This document shows, piece after piece, positions 5,755-5,896 of a stretch of DNA of 5,896 nucleotides. Every line of letters starts with the position of its first letter. The first letter of the stretch is position 1. Source of the DNA: Candidatus Krumholzibacteriia bacterium (lineage in GTDB: Bacteria; Krumholzibacteriota; Krumholzibacteriia; LZORAL124-64-63); the NCBI GenBank assembly GCA_029935695.1, contig JAOZJV010000251.1, positions 1 to 5,896 on the forward strand, in the 5' to 3' direction. Made by a program: the position numbers and the translations under genes. The notes under the pieces are model-generated. The model saw only the letters and a list, made by a program, of their open reading frames with translations. It was not told where the DNA came from and did not search any database.

Positions 5755-5896
5755 AACGGAGAGTTTGATCCTGGCTCAGAACGAACACTGGCGGCGTGGA
5801 TTAGGCATGCAAGTCGAACGAGAAAGTTCTCTTCGGAGAGCGAGTACAGTGGCGAACGGGTGAGTAACGGGTGGAAAACCTGCCCTTCAATGGGGG
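5753..5896 (+). rRNA. rrs: 16S ribosomal RNA, 5' end (partial, runs off window)
   Basis: The universal 27F site AGAGTTTGATCCTGGCTCAG is present exactly at 5760-5779, corresponding to E. coli positions 8-27, which puts the mature 5' end near 5753. Conserved GCATGCAAGTCGAACG and GGCGAACGGGTGAGTAACG follow. Helix 6 is formed by GTTCTC (5826-5831) and GAGAGC (5836-5841) around a C(UUCG)G tetraloop. Only about 144 bases are in the window, roughly the first tenth. The GGCGTGGATTAGGCATGCAAG signature is not proteobacterial or firmicute-like; from memory it is nearer to planctomycete/Lentisphaerae-like or uncultured-phylum sequences. E. coli position 35, normally G, is A here (base 5787). The upstream promoters and boxA indicate that this is the first gene of its rRNA operon. 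Confidence 0.97.

Overview
The window looks like ordinary bacterial chromosome, about half G+C, with dense genes and little spacer except in front of the rRNA gene. Three blocks are clear. First, on the + strand (1-2826), there is a tight pyrimidine-nucleoside salvage operon: phosphopentomutase (deoB, its N-terminus lost off the left edge), cytidine deaminase (cdd) and a pyrimidine-nucleoside/thymidine phosphorylase (pdp/deoA). The three frames overlap by 1-4 bases and each downstream gene has its own Shine-Dalgarno sequence, so translation is probably coupled. Together they deaminate (deoxy)cytidine, cleave the resulting nucleoside with phosphate, and convert (deoxy)ribose-1-phosphate to the 5-phosphate. 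A perfect hairpin (2850-2877) closes the operon.

Second, on the - strand (5018-2901), there is a complete bifunctional class A penicillin-binding protein (PBP1A family) with an N-terminal membrane anchor, a GT51 transglycosylase domain and a penicillin-binding transpeptidase domain. All catalytic motifs are intact. It converges on the salvage operon, and the two share the symmetric hairpin between them.

Third, from about 5753 to the right edge, lies the 5' end of a 16S rRNA gene on the + strand, divergent from the PBP gene. The roughly 730 bases between them look like an rrn control region. They contain two candidate tandem promoters (TTGACA at 5358 and 5512, each after A/T-rich DNA), a bulged boxB-like hairpin, a boxA-like antitermination element (about 5588-5600), and two mutually exclusive small hairpins just ahead of the mature 16S end.

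Organism: a complete class A PBP shows a peptidoglycan-building bacterium. The 16S start (GGCGTGGATTAGGCATGCAAG) reminds me, from memory only, of Planctomycetes/Lentisphaerae-like or neighbouring uncultured phyla; this is a weak assignment from about 144 bases. I see no mobile element, CRISPR array, tRNA or defence system, and nothing that I would call a new biological system. The most interesting material is in the rrn leader and in a Ser at the phosphopentomutase nucleophile position.
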